From Babylonia areolata (taxonomy: Eukaryota > Mollusca > Gastropoda > Neogastropoda > Buccinidae): a stretch of 64,000 bases of DNA. Each line of letters starts with the position of its first letter. Position 1 is the first letter of the stretch. Of the stretch, positions 31,501 through 44,290 are shown in pieces. The stretch spans positions 48,275,158 to 48,339,157 of the forward strand of contig NC_134878.1 of NCBI RefSeq assembly GCF_041734735.1, read 5' to 3'. The notes below the pieces were generated by a model. It was given only the letters and a program-made list of their open reading frames with translations. It was not told the DNA's origin and ran no database searches. The translations under genes were made by a program, and so were the position numbers.

Positions 31501-34323
31501 TTCGTTTATTTCTGCCTCTAAGTCGATCCGGTCTTTCCTTTCTCTGTTGGGGTCGGATTTTTCGCTGGTGCCTAAGCGCGGTTCCATGCCTCGTGTGACA
31601 TACCACGAAGGCAGGGATATGATGCTGGATGTGAGACTCGCAAGAGACTCTACCAGGCCCGAGCTCAATTCCTCCCCGATACGACCGCGCGATACGTCGT
31701 TAGACGCTGATCGCGGAACAACGTTTGTACCAGTAAAACGGTCATGAAGGGACCGGGGGAAGAGGTACGAGCGTCGCCTCCGAGGTGTCCCAGCGCGAGG
31801 CGGGGAAAAGGGGAGTGGCAAGTCCTCTCCGGCTGTGGGGGACTCGCAGCTAGGCGCGGACTCCCAAGGGAGGCCGCGCCCGGCCATTACCCGGGTCCCC
31901 CACTCGAGACGACCCTCACGGGCCCCATTGTTGTTTCCCCTCCTCCCTTCTCTGTCGACCCCCCTCCCCCACCTCCTTTGGGGGGGGGAGAAAAATTTGG
32001 TTCCGGGGGGATCTCTACTTTGCCCACCCCGGGCCAAGCCACCCCAGTCTCCCCACGGGAGGGGATTCGGGGCGTGTGGCAACCTGCTCTGCAGGTCTTC
32101 CCGCTATCCGCCGGTCTCCCCCTGGGGGAGGCCCCGCGCGTGTCAGGCGGTTCCGGGCAGTCAGTCCGCTCGTCTTCGGGCGGGACTGACACCCAAGTCG
32201 GACCTGACCTCCCTCCGACTTGGCCAGGTTGTTCCCTTCATGGAGGTCAACGCACCAGTGACCCTTGGGTTCGGGTCACAGTATGGCTGGTGCACACGGG
32301 TGGTTATCCCCCATTCTACCCGTACTGGGGTGCACCTAGGGTGCACGCTGGGTTGCCGGGAGCACCAAGGGCAGCCCCTTGTCCGCTCCTCACCGACCCA
32401 ACCCAGCACATCTCACAGGGTGACACACACAGTGACACACACAGCCCCGACAAGTGGGATCGACTTCTTGTCCAGTTTGAGCTCCTCGACCAATATTGCC
32501 TCTCTGTCCACAAAATCGGGCCTCTGTCAACCCACAGGTGACCTCCATGGTCACAACGGCCTCCTTGTCAGGACCGACGGCTGCTCAGGGGCCCTACTCG
32601 GCCCGGCGGAGCCTGCGGTTCCCACCTGCCCAGCCCTCTCCCTACAGTGAGATGAGTGGTGTTTGTGTCCCTCACAGCACTTGTGGGTCCCTCTTGCATC
32701 CAGGGACGTCCTCTCTGAAAAGGTGTGGCACCCACCATCCCAAGCATGGTTGGACCTACGGTCCACACGCTCCCCACCCGCTTCAGGTGTCAAGGACATA
32801 ACAGTGGCGGCCATGGTCCCGGCTCGGGATCGTCCCAGCTCATCCCGCTGGGCTGACCACAGCTCACAGGACGCCCAGTGGGTACATCCACTTGGGATGG
32901 CACCCAGCAGGGGATGGACTGCGACAAGAGTGGGAGCCCCTGTCTTCGGATGAGGACGAACAAGCAGATGAGCACTCTTCGCCCACATCCCAGGGGGGAC
33001 AGATTGAGCCCGCGCCTCCCTAGGGACCAGCCTGAACCAAACTCGGACTTTGCCGAGCTCGAACTGACCCTCCCCAATAGGGTCATGTATGCCGAATCAG
33101 TCCCTCAGGCTACTTTGTTACCCTTGACCCTCCTTACGCCATGTGACTCTAACTCCAGAACCACAAGGCGACTCAGAGTGCCAGAAATGGTGCAGGAATT
33201 CCAGTTCCCGGCCCTCCATTTGGTCTGTCCCTTGCCCCTTTCCTGTTACCAAGGTGGTGCGGGAATTGGTGTCCATCGTCCGCTCGGAATCCATTTGTCT
33301 CTGTGTGTACCTGGACGACTGGCTTATCCTGGCCCAGTCGCAGGCCCTCTGCCTGAGTCATACGGCCAGACTTTTAGACCTTTGCTCCCAACTGGGCTTC
33401 CTCATGGACCAGCAGTATGCGATCTGTCCCCATGTCAGTCCTTCGACTTCTTAGGGATGAGATTCGACATGCGGTCCATGATATCTCTCTGGCGCCAGAT
33501 CACTGGACCGTCTGGCAGGCTTCCTCAGCCACTGGCGCCACTCCTCCCAAGATACAGCGCAGACACTTTCTTCCCTCTTGGGCATGATGGAGTCCACGGC
33601 ACCTCTCATTCCCCTGGACAGGGTTCTCAAGCGCCCTCTCCAGAGGGCACTGAGGTTACGCCGGTCCCAGAGCACTCAGCCATGGGATACCCAGATATGT
33701 CTGGCGAGTGGTTCCTCGAGGTGACATCAGAGTGGTTAATCACCCCCACGGGACACAGGGGTCCCATAGCCCCACCTACTCTTCAGGTGGCACTCTTCAC
33801 AGACGCCTCCTCCCTGGGCTGGGGAGCCCACATGGACTCACTCCATGCAGCAGGGACTTGGTCCCCGGAGGAGCGCCTATGTTCTGGAACTGGAGGCAGT
33901 TCGCAGGGCTCTCCTGCACTTCATGGGGGACGCCACTGGCAAGACCATCCGCTTGTTCACGGACAAGACTACGGTCGCATGTTATGTGAACAAATGGGGG
34001 GGAGCGCACTCGGCAGACCTCTCCATGCGGACGAGGATCTCCTCCGTTGTGCCACAGCAAGAGCATTCCACTTTCAGCTAGACACTTAGCAGGAAAAACC
34101 AACATCTTGCATATGCTCTCAGCAGGTCCAAGAGTGTCATACGCACAGAGTGCACCCTGGACAAGGACAGCCTTCAGTGGGTGTGGGAACAGTGGTTTCG
34201 TGCCGATGGTGACCTTGTTCAACAAGAGACTTCCCACTTCTGTTGCCGACCAGAAGTGTGGGCAGTGGATGCTCTCTCTCTAGACTGGAGCAGTCTGATT
34301 GCCTCCGCGTTTCCTCCCTTTCC
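31501..34323 (+). mobile_element. DIRS-like retrotransposon, 5' part (RT and RNase H)
   Basis: The region from about 33140 to 34310 carries an RT segment with the YLDDWLI box, an RNase H segment starting LFTDASSLGWGAH and the CYVNKWGGAHSADL / SARHLAGKTNI blocks typical of DIRS elements, followed by ALSLDWSSLIASAFPPF. The 31501-33100 part is proline-rich and only presumed to be the gag-like region. The element is broken, with many breaks, and is interrupted by the LINE array at 34324; its tyrosine recombinase lies beyond the array. The left terminal repeat is not visible, perhaps inside the gap. It is old compared with the LINE inserted in it. Confidence 0.75.
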
Positions 34324-34340
34324 CCTCCCGAAACCTGGAG

Positions 34341-34366
34341 GGGTCAGGCTGGTGTTCTCCTGACCC
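34341..34366 (+). promoter_or_regulatory. LINE 5' UTR hairpin, first copy
   Basis: GGGTCAG / CTGACCC stem of 7 bp around a 12-nt loop GCTGGTGTTCTC, 17 bases from the element start. It recurs in variant form at 35024-35049, and the same pair is in the LINE at 48406 (48424-48449 and 49110-49135). Confidence 0.6.
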
Positions 34367-35023
34367 ACTCCCGGGAGGGTCACTACCTTGTCGTGGTCGG
34401 GAGGCTTAGTGGCCAGTGATCGAGCGAGCTATGTCGGCGGGGGCATCAGTGCTTCTTGGGGTTTGGTGCTCTGATCCCAGGTCTTAATTGACAGCCTACA
34501 TAGCCATCGTAGCTGTCAGGGCTGAATAAGTGGTGGTTTTGTACTGATGCCCCTGATAGGGCTTCCCATGCCGAACAGGTCGTGAGTGAGGCCCAAACTA
34601 AACGTGACCCACTGTCCCTTTCGCTGTTCTCTATTCTTCTTTTTACTGCCTCTTTTCTGTCCTCAGCTCCCCATCAAGCCTTCTTTTCCACATTCTTTTT
34701 TTCTCTGCGGCCTTCTTTAGGCCCGCCGTGTTTGCCGTGCGGCGCGACCTGTGATGGAGGGGAATGAGATCCTGGGGATTGAGAGAGCACGCTGCTCTCA
34801 ACACATCCCTTTGGCTCGGACCTCTCCTAAGACAGGCGGCACACATTGGCCCGTGTGTGTCAATCGGCTACCCCTTCGTGGGGCTGGGTCAAGACTGGCA
34901 GTTTAGTGGCTGACGAAGGTAACCCCCGTAGTGCTCGGGTCTCTGTCCCGGGAGCTGGGCATGATCGGGGGGGAACACGTTGGAGCTGGACTGTTGGTCG
35001 TATATCCCTCCCGAAACCTGGAA

Positions 35024-35049
35024 GGGTCAAGCTGGTGTTCCCTTGACCC
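35024..35049 (+). promoter_or_regulatory. LINE 5' UTR hairpin, second copy
   Basis: GGGTCAA / TTGACCC stem with loop GCTGGTGTTCCC, preceded by the same CCTCCCGAAACCTGG as the element start. Compared with the first hairpin the closing pair changed from G-C to A-T on both sides, a compensated change that supports an RNA stem. Confidence 0.6.
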
Positions 35050-35113
35050 TGGCCCCTAAGTTGGACCCCATGGTGGGTGGGTAGGAGGGATGAATTCACA
35101 TTTTTTTTCAACA

Positions 35114-36449
35114 TGACTTCCAAAAAAACTACACCCCCCTAACTCGGTAAAAGAAGAAGACAGGGAACGGATGACTCAGACTCCGATTCGGAGGTCGTTG
35201 AGACCTCTGGATTTTGGCCATCGTGGCTGGTGATGGAGGGCGCTGATGACGACAAGCCGTTGTCGGCTCTCAGCCCCTTCGCTATCCAGAAGGGCTTTCA
35301 GTGTCTGGCAGGATCGCTGAAGTCCATCAAGAGGCTGAGGAGCGGAGCATTTTTAGTTCAGACGGAATCCAAAAGGCAGACACAGCTCCTTCTCAAGGCG
35401 ACCACTTTCGTGGATAGGGCGGTGAAGGTTTCCCCTCACAAAGGCCTCAACTGCTCAAAGGGGGTCATCAGATGCCCGGAGTTGAAAGGTGTGTCTGAGG
35501 CCGAGATCAAGAGCGAGCTGTCCTCTCAGGGAGTGACCGAAGTGTACAGGGTGACGGTGAGGAAGGGGGTCGGACAGAGTCCCGACCAACACTTTCTTCC
35601 TCACCTTCTGCTGCCCGGATGTCCCCAAGGACATTCAGGTCGGATACCTCATGGTCAGCGTAAGCTTGTATGTGCCGTCCCCCCTGAGATGCTTTAAATG
35701 TCAGAAATTCGGACACGTCAGGGACCGATGTAAGGAGGAAGAGGCGTGTGGCACCTGTTCGAAGGCGGCGCACCAGGGCGATTGCGTCAATCCAGCCCGG
35801 TGCGCGAACTGCGGAGGTGGCCACCCGTCCTCATCGAAAGACTGCCCCGTCTGGAAAAAAGATAAACAAATCCAGAAAGTCAAGACAGGAAAAGAAAATT
35901 CCCTTCTTGAGGCAAGGGAAACAGGTGGAGGCCGCGTCGCCTAAGGTGTCGTATACCTCTGTCGTCAGACCCCAGGTAGGTGGACGTCGCGGTCCAGACG
36001 ACGTCCACAGGAACGCACACGGACCGACTTAAACGCCCTCGTCTGAAAACCGTTGGGCCTTGGGTGGAGTACGCCGTAGTCCACCCCTTCCCAATCCTGT
36101 GCGGCAGTCCTCAGGAGGGCTGCAGGGCGGGAGCGGAAAACCTCGGTCGGAAGGCAGTTGTCCTCCTCCGCCCACCCCACCCCCCCCCCCCGGCACCCCT
36201 CGCCCGCCTCTCGTCTGCCTGTCCCTCGGGCTGGCGGAGGAAGTGGCCCGGTGAAGCCCCACCTGTACCTCCAAGGGCTCAAGTGTAGGGGAGGGTGAGC
36301 GTGCTCGGCGGGGAACTGGAGGGGCCTGCGAGTGGTGGGATATTCCGACTCGGTCGGGAATCCGAAAAAATTATTTCGAAAAACAAATACTCCATCCTGG
36401 CGACCTTGAGCCACCGCAAGCACAGGAGCAGGGGGTAGCGATGGAATAG
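35114..36449 (+). pseudogene. LINE ORF1 (gag-like), array copy 1, broken
   Basis: Homologous to the intact ORF1 at 49202-50506. Recognisable blocks are MEGADDDKPLSALSPFA, FLVQTESKRQTQLLLKATTF and the zinc knuckles CFKCQKFGHVRDRC and CGTCSKAAHQGDC. After the first ATG (35114) a stop follows within ten codons, an extra G near 35570 shifts the frame, and the Pro-rich C-terminal region (35950-36440) has several length differences. It would bind LINE RNA if intact. Confidence 0.8.
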
Positions 36450-36479
36450 GCTGCTGCTTTATTATTTTAACCTTTTTTA

Positions 36480-39400
36480 ATGGCAGTGATCCACTGGAAC
36501 ATCCGGGGGTTCCACGCCAATTTTCAGGAACTCCAGCTGCTTTGTCGTGCTTTGAAACCCTCAGTGCTGGCGCTGCAGGAGACTCTGCAAAGAGATGGCA
36601 AGGTTTTATCTCTCTCTGGTTTTAACTCCGTTTTTAAACCCGCTCAACCGAAGCAAGAGGGATTGACGGGAGGTGTCGCTCTTTTTATTCGCAAGTCCCT
36701 TTTATACAGTACAGTTCTTTTAAGCACCCCTTTACAGGCGGTGGCAGTCAGAGTCACGCTTGAGAAAACCATCACTGTCTGCTCTCTCTATCTTCCTCCT
36801 TCCGTCCGCGTTCTGAGGCAGGACCTCATGAACCTGGTCGACCAGCTCCCACGTCCGTTTTTACTGTTGGGCGACTTCAATGGACACTCCCCGCTCTGGG
36901 GAAGTGAGATGACATCAGCCCGAGGTCTTCTCTTAGGAAAACCTTCTCTTCAGACATGGACTTGTGCTGTCTTAACGACAAGTCTCCCACTTACCTGCAT
37001 CTGTCCTCTGGAAAGCTCTCGTGTTTAGATCTGTCGGTCTGCGATCCATCGTTGGTCCTGGACTACGAGTGGAAAGTGCACGACGATCTGCACGGGAGTG
37101 ACCACTTTCCTGTCGTCCTCCGCCCCACAGATGGAGAAGGTGACTCTCTGCCTGACCGCCTGTACTACGACAAAGCAGACTGGAGTTTTTTTACCACCAA
37201 GATAAGAGCGGAGCTGCAGGAAGAAACAGTATTGAAAAGCAAGGACCCTGCTGACGCTCTGACTCGGATCGTTTTAGATTGCGCCAAAGCAGCAGTCCCA
37301 TCGTCTACCTCCAAGCCTCAGGTCCCTAGAACGCCCTGGTTCAACGCGGAATGTCGGGAGGCCCGCAAGTCTCGGAAGAGAGCGCAGCGACGCGTCTTTC
37401 GGAGACCGGAGTCCGATAGCGTTCGAACCCATCAACAGCTGAGGGCGAAAGCCAGGTATGTTTTTAAAAAGAGCCAGAGGAAGTCATGGAGAGATTTCTG
37501 CTCTTCCTTAACCTCCAACACACCCAAGAAGAAAGTGTGGAGGGTTTTAAAAAGAATTAAGGGCAAAAACGCATGCCCGACCTTCCACCATCTTAAACTT
37601 TCAGACGCTCTGGTCACAGAGAAGAAAGCAGTTGCCAATTTGCTTGCCTCCACAATAGAACAGAACTCGAGATCTGCTAACAAATCTGCTCGCTTTCTTA
37701 AAACCAAAAACCTGTCAGAAAAAACACCATGTAACTTCTTTTCCGACAACACAGAGAATTACAACCTTCCTTTCACAATGAACGAACTTAAATCTGCCCT
37801 TCAGACCTGTACGGATTCCTGTCCAGGAATGGACGAGGTCCATTATAAACTCCTAAAGCACCTTCCCCAAACCTGTCTGGACACCCTGCTTAAAGTTTAT
37901 AACCACATCTGGGTCACAGGCTTCTTTCCACCCTCCTGGCGGAAAGCCCTCATAATCCCGCTGCCGAAACCGGGGAAAAGACCCCTCGAACCCCTCCAAC
38001 TACCGCCCAATTGCACTGACCAGCTGCGTCTGCAAACTGATGGAGAAGATGGTCAACGGTAGACTGATGTGGAAACTAGAGACCGACGGCCTTCTGGCGA
38101 AAGAACAGTGCGGTTTCCGCAAGCATCGCTCTACCGTTGACCATCTGGTTCGTCTGGAAACCACGATAAGAAATGCTTTCGTCAACAAACAACATGTGGT
38201 GGCCATATTTTTTGACCTGGAGAAAGCTTACGATACCACGTGGAAATTTGGTATTCTTTCCGACTTGCACAAGCTCGGCTTCCGAGGACACCTGCCTCAG
38301 TTTATCCACAATTTTTTACAAGACAGACAATTCCAGGTGAGAGTCGGCACCACCCTGTCCGACATTCACGAGCAGGAGCTGGGTGTCCCGCAGGGGAGCA
38401 TCCTGTCGCCGGCTCTGTTCAGCATCAAAATTAATGACATCGTTCAATCCGTTCAGAAAGGATCGGACAGCTCGCTGTTCGTGGATGATTTTGCCTTTAT
38501 ATGCAACCGGCAGCACGTACGCCAGCATCCAGCGACGGCTTCAGCTCTGCGTCAACAAAATCCAGTGTTGGGCAGAGGAGAATGGCTTCACATTTTCGTC
38601 CTCCAAAACTGAATGCATCCACTTTCATAATTTTCGCCAATTCTATCAGGACCCTGAAATCCGTCTGGGAACATCCACCATCCCGGCGGTCAAGGAAGCC
38701 AGATTTCTAGGGGTCGTCTTCGATCAGAAGCTGAATTTTCTCAGCCACATTAAACAGCTGAAAATATCTTGCCTAAAAGCCCTGAACATCATCCGAGTTG
38801 TGGCACACACGAACTGGGGTGCTGATAAGAGGACTCTCTTGCACCTCTACAGAGCCCTGGTCCGGTCCAAACTGGATTATGGAAGTGTTGTATACGGCTC
38901 GGCCAGACCGTCCTACCTGAAACTGTTGGACCCTGTACACCACCAAGGGCTCCGTCTCAGCTTAGGTGCTTTCCGCACCACCCCTGTGCACAGCCTGTAC
39001 GCAGAGGCGGGGGAACCGCCTCTTTCCAACCGCAGACTGAAGCTGACCCTGAACTATTATTTGAAATTGTTTTCGGAACCTACAAACCCTGCTTACGACT
39101 GCTGTATTCAACAACCCTTTCGATAAGAAATTTACAGACAACCCAAACTGCATACCTCCTCTCGGACTCCGCATTCAGCCGCACTTGGAAAATGCCGATC
39201 TGGATGTCGGTGGCATCTCAGATTTCTCTAAGTTCCCTGACAGCCCCCCGTGGACCTTTACAACACCTGAGGTCCGATTCGATCTGGCCTCGTACCGTAA
39301 GGACACCACCAGTTCTCTGGCCTACAGAACCTACTTTTCGGAACTGTGCCACAAATTCCCCACCTTTCAAGGCATCTTCACTGACGGTTCCAAGTCAGAG

Positions 39401-40180
39401 GACGGAGTCGCCGCATCTGCGTTCTGTCCCGCCTTTCCTGACCGGCCCTCAACGGAACACATCCTGTCTGACAGCTCGGTATACACCGCGGAACTGACCG
39501 CACTGGTCCTGGGGTTAAAAATGGTTCTCTCTTCCAAACAGAAGAGATTCATGATCTTTTCCGACTCCTTATCAGCCCTGGAGGCGATCGCCTGCAGGAA
39601 TATCACTCATCCCAAACTGCTGGAATTTTATGAAACTTTTACTCTCGCAACGAAGAAAGGATACGAGGTTGTGTTGGCCTGGGTTCCCGGACATGTTGGC
39701 ATTCGTGGTAACGAAAGGGCGGACCTGCTGGCCAGGAACGCTGTAAAGAAAGAATTGTCCAGATCCTTGGTACCCTATACAGACATGAAGCGGAAGGTCA
39801 ATACTTACGTTAAGGATCTTTGGCAAGAGAAGTGGAACACCCAGATGGACAACAAGCTCTTCCAGATCCGTCCGGACCTGGGGGAGACCCTCCCTTCGGG
39901 GGTGAAGAACAGAAAGGAGGAATCTGTGCTGTGCAGACCTGCGTACGGGGCACACTTTTTTTTTACTCATTCTTACTTGTTGAAGGGTGAGGAGGCCCCT
40001 CGATGCGTTCCCTGTGACGAGCCTCTCACCGTGAAACACGTGCTCCTTGACTGTTGGGATCTGCATGACGTTAGACGCAGACATTACACGGCGGTTTCTT
40101 TGAAGACTTTGTTTCGTGATGTCCCTCCGTGGGCGCTGATGGACTTCTTAAAAGAAGTGAACCTTTTTAACCAGATTTGA
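36480..40180 (+). pseudogene. LINE ORF2 (EN-RT-RNase H), array copy 1, broken
   Basis: Starts MAVIHWNIRGFHANFQELQ. It holds the endonuclease (LLLGDFNGHSPLW, GSDHFPVVL), RT (KALIIPLPKPGK, FFDLEKAYDTTW, GVPQGSILSPALF, FVDDF near 38480), RNase H (IFTDGSKSEDG near 39380, FSDSLSALEAI, VPGHVGIRGNERADLL) and a final CVPCDEPLTVKHVLLDC knuckle before the TGA at 40178-40180. Compared with the copy at 50545 it has one-base or small length changes near 36937-36950, 37977, 38495, 39099 and 39938. Substitutions are few, so the breaks are recent or are sequence errors. Confidence 0.85.
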
Positions 40181-40356
40181 AGGTTTTAAACTATGGAAGT
40201 TTTTTTTTAACTTTGGAGTGGAAAGTTTGAAGTGGTGACTCGTTTTAATTGGTTGTTTTTTTTAGCCTTGTAGTAGTAATTGACGCGGCGATAGCCTTGA
40301 GATGGCCTTAGTGGTCGGCGAGGCTCTAAGCACCATAATTTCATTTCATTTCATTT

Positions 40357-42780
40357 CTTTCCACCCTCCTGGCGGAAAGCCCTCATAATCCCGCTGCGAA
40401 ACCGGGAAAAGACCCCTCGAACCCCTCCAACTACCGCCCAATTGCACTGACCAGCTGCGTCTGCAAACTGATGGAGAAGATGGTCAACGGTAGACTGATG
40501 TGGAAACTAGAGACCGACGGCCTTCTGGCGAAGGAACAGTGCGGTTTCCGCAAGCATCGCTCTACCGTTGACCATCTGGTTCGTCTGGAAACCACGATAA
40601 GAAATGCTTTCGTCAACAAACAACATGTGGTGGCCATATTTTTTGACCTGGAGAAAGCTTACGATACCACGTGGAAATTTGGTATTCTTTCCGACTTGCA
40701 CAAGCTCGGCTTCCGAGGACACCTGCCTCAGTTTATCCACAATTTTTTACAAGACAGACAATTCCAGGTGAGAGTCGGCACCACCCTGTCCGACATTCAC
40801 GAGCAGGAGCTGGGTGTCCCGCAGGGGAGCATCCTGTCGCCGGCTCTGTTCAGCATCAAAATTAATGACATCGTTCAATCCGTTCAGAAAGGATCGGACA
40901 GCTCGCTGTTCGTGGATGATTTTGCTTTATATGCAACCGGCAGCACGTACGCCAGCATCCAGCGACTGGCTTCAGCTCTGCGTCAACAAAATCCAGTGTT
41001 GGGCAGAGGAGAATGGCTTCACATTTTCGTCCTCCAAAACTGAATGCATCCACTTTCATAATTTTCGCCAATTCTATCAGGACCCTGAAATCCGTCTGGG
41101 AACATCCACCATCCCGGCGGTCAAGGAAGCCAGATTTCTAGGGGTCGTCTTCGATCAGAAGCTGAATTTTCTCAGCCACATTAAACAGCTGAAAATATCT
41201 TGCCTAAAAGCCCTGAACATCATCCGAGTTGTGGCACACACGAACTGGGGTGCTGATAAGAGGACTCTCTTGCACCTCTACAGAGCCCTGGTCCGGTCCA
41301 AACTGGATTATGGAAGTGTTGTATACGGCTCGGCCAGACCGTCCTACCTGAAACTGTTGGACCCTGTACACCACCAAGGGCTCCGTCTCAGCTTAGGTGC
41401 TTTCCGCACCACCCCTGTGCACAGCCTGTACGCAGAGGCGGGGGAACCGCCTCTTTCCAACCGCAGACTGAAGCTGACCCTGAACTATTATTTGAAATTG
41501 TTTTCGGAACCTACAAACCCTGCTTACGATGCTGTATTCAACAACCCTTTCGATAAGAAATTTACAGACAACCCAAACTGCATACCTCCTCTCGGACTCC
41601 GCATTCAGCCGCACTTGGAAAATGCCGATCTGGATGTCGGTGGCATCTCAGATTTCTCTAAGTTCCCTGACAGCCCCCCGTGGACCTTTACAACACCTGA
41701 GGTCCGATTCGATCTGGCCTCGTACCGTAAGGACACCACCAGTTCTCTGGCCTACAGAACCTACTTTTCGGAACTGTGCCACAAATTCCCCACCTTTCAA
41801 GGCATCTTCACTGACGGTTCCAAGTCAGAGGACGGAGTCGCCGCATCTGCGTTCTGTCCCGCCTTTCCTGACCGGCCCTCAACGGAACACATCCTGTCTG
41901 ACAGCTCGGTATACACCGCGGAACTGACCGCACTGGTCCTGGGGTTAAAAATGGTTCTCTCTTCCAAACAGAAGAGATTCATGATCTTTTCCGACTCCTT
42001 ATCAGCCCTGGAGGCGATCGCCTGCAGGAATATCACTCATCCCAAACTGCTGGAATTTTATGAAACTTTTACTCTCGCAACGAAGAAAGGATACGAGGTT
42101 GTGTTGGCCTGGGTTCCCGGACATGTTGGCATTCGTGGTAACGAAAGGGCGGACCTGCTGGCCAGGAACGCTGTAAAGAAGAATTGTCCAGATCCTTGGT
42201 ACCCTATACAGACATGAAGCGGAAGGTCAATACTTACGTTAAGGATCTTTGGCAAGAGAAGTGGAACACCCAGATGGACAACAAGCTCTTCCAGATCCGT
42301 CCGGACCTGGGGGAGACCCTCCCTTCGGGGGTGAAGAACAGAAAGGAGGAATCTGTGCTGTGCAGACTGCGTACGGGGCACACTTTTTTTACTCATTCTT
42401 ACTTGTTGAAGGGGGAGGAGGCCCCTCGATGCGTTCCCTGTGACGAGCCTCTCACCGTGAAACACGTGCTCCTTGACTGTTGGGATCTGCATGACGTTAG
42501 ACGCAGACATTACACGGCGGTTTCTTTGAAGACTTTGTTTCGTGATGTCCCTCCGTGGGCGCTGATGGACTTCTTAAAAGAAGTGAACCTTTTTAACCAG
42601 ATTTGAAGGTTTTAAACTATGGAAGTTTTTTTTTAACTTTGGAGTGGAAAGTTTGAAGTGGTGACTCGTTTTAATTGGTTGTTTTTTTTTAGCCTTGTAG
42701 TAGTTATTGACGCGGCGATAGCCTTGAGATGGCCTTAGTGGTCGGCGAGGCTCTAAGCACCATAATTTCATTTCATTTCT
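40357..42780 (+). mobile_element. LINE array copy 2, 5'-truncated (2.4 kb)
   Basis: Begins directly after the (ATTTC)n tail of copy 1 at the ORF2 codons for FFPPSWRKALI (equivalent to 37927 in copy 1), with TTC microhomology at the joint. It continues through RT, RNase H, stop (42606) and the same 3' UTR and tail. Frames are broken by small length changes, for example near 40401, 40967 and 42181. Apart from these it is almost identical to copy 1, sharing CTTAGGTGC where copies 3 and B have CTTGGGTGC. Confidence 0.88.
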
Positions 42781-44290
42781 TTGGACCTCTACAGAGCCCT
42801 GGTCCAGTCCAAACTGGATTATGGAAGTGTTGTATACGGCTCGGCCAGACCGTCCTACCTGAAACTGTTGGACCCTGTACACCACCAAGGGCTCCGTCTC
42901 AGCTTGGGTGCTTTCCGCACCACCCCTGTGCACAGCCTGTACGCAGAGGCGGGGGAACCGCCTCTTTCCAACCGCAGACTGAAGCTGACCCTGAACTATT
43001 ATTTGAAATTGTTTTCGGAACCTACAAACCCTGCTTACGATGCTGTATTCAACAACCCTTTCGATAAGAAATTTACAGACAACCCAAACTGCATACCTCC
43101 TCTCGGACTCCGCATTCAGCCGCACTTGGAAAATGCCGATCTGGATGTCGGTGGCATCTCAGATTTCTCTAAGTTCCCTGACAGCCCCCCGTGGACCTTT
43201 ACAACACCTGAGGTCCGATTCGATCTGGCCTCGTACCGTAAGGACACCACCAGTTCTCTGGCCTACAGAACCTACTTTTCGGAACTGTGCCACAAATTCC
43301 CCACCTTTCAAGGCATCTTCACTGACGGTTCCAAGTCAGAGGACGGAGTCGCCGCATCTGCGTTCTGTCCCGCCTTTCCTGACCGGCCCTCAACGGAACA
43401 CATCCTGTCTGACAGCTCGGTATACACCGCGGAACTGACCGCACTGGTCCTGGGGTTAAAAATGGTTCTCTCTTCCAAACAGAAGAGATTCATGATCTTT
43501 TCCGACTCCTTATCAGCCCTGGAGGCGATCGCCTGCAGGAATATCACTCATCCCAAACTGCTGGAATTTTATGAAACTTTTACTCTCGCAACGAAGAAAG
43601 GATACGAGGTTGTGTTGGCCTGGGTTCCCGGACATGTTGGCATTCGTGGTAACGAAAGGGCGGACCTGCTGGCCAGGAACGCTGTAAAGAAAGAATTGTC
43701 CAGATCCTTGGTACCCTATACAGACATGAAGCGGAAGGTCAATACTTACGTTAAGGATCTTTGGCAAGAGAAGTGGAACACCCAGATGGACAACAAGCTC
43801 TTCCAGATCCGTCCGGACCTAGGGGAGACCCTCCCTTCGGGGGTGAAGAACAGAAAGGAGGAATCTGTGCTGTGCAGACTGCGTACGGGGCACACTTTTT
43901 TTACTCATTCTTACTTGTTGAAGGGGGAGGAGGCCCCTCGATGCGTTCCCTGTGACGAGCCTCTCACCGTGAAACACGTGCTCCTTGACTGTTGGGATCT
44001 GCATGACGTTAGACGCAGACATTACACGGCGGTTTCTTTGAAGACTTTGTTTCGTGATGTCCCTCCGTGGGCGCTGATGGACTTCTTAAAAGAAGTGAAC
44101 CTTTTTAACCAGATTTGAAGGTTTTAAACTATGGAAGTTGTTTTTTTAACTTTGGAGTGGAAAGTTTGAAGTGGTGACTCGTTTTAATTGGTTGTTTTTT
44201 TAGCCTTGTAGTAGTAATTGATGCGGCGATAGCCTTGAGATGGCCTTAGTGGTCGGCGAGGCTCTAAGCACCATAATTTCATTTCATTTC
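42781..44290 (+). mobile_element. LINE array copy 3, 5'-truncated (1.5 kb)
   Basis: Begins directly after the copy 2 tail at the ORF2 codons LYRALVQSKLDYGSVVYG (equivalent to about 38847 in copy 1). The frame is open from 42781 to the TGA at 44116-44118: 445 residues covering the end of RT, the whole RNase H and the terminal knuckle. It differs from copies 1 and 2 at a few bases and shares CTTGGGTGC with the copy at 48406, so it came from a different template. It ends with the same (ATTTC)n tail. Confidence 0.88.

Larger units (their letters stand above)
34324..40356 (+). mobile_element. RNase H-bearing LINE (I/Nimb-like), array copy 1, full length
   Basis: Six-kb copy with the same 5' start (CCTCCCGAAACCTGG) as the copy at 48406, a ~790-bp 5' UTR, ORF1 (about 35114-36449), ORF2 (36480-40180) and a 3' UTR ending CACCATAATTTCATTTC with an (ATTTC)n tail. 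ORF2 order is apurinic endonuclease, reverse transcriptase, RNase H, CCHC-like C-terminus, as in I-group LINEs such as the snail Nimb clade. ORF1 and ORF2 carry several single-base length differences from the copy at 48406. It is inserted in the DIRS-like element and followed head-to-tail by three truncated copies. Confidence 0.88.

Noticed and set aside
31744-32650. Two overlapping proline-rich frames after the gap as host genes
   Set aside because: They lie upstream of and in line with the DIRS RT and have no independent family match; most likely decayed 5' part of that element.
34324-34420. HDV-like self-cleaving ribozyme at the LINE 5' end
   Set aside because: Some LINEs start with such ribozymes, but here the 7-bp stem closes a 12-nt loop, leaving no room for the nested P2/P3 helices. 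A simple hairpin fits better.
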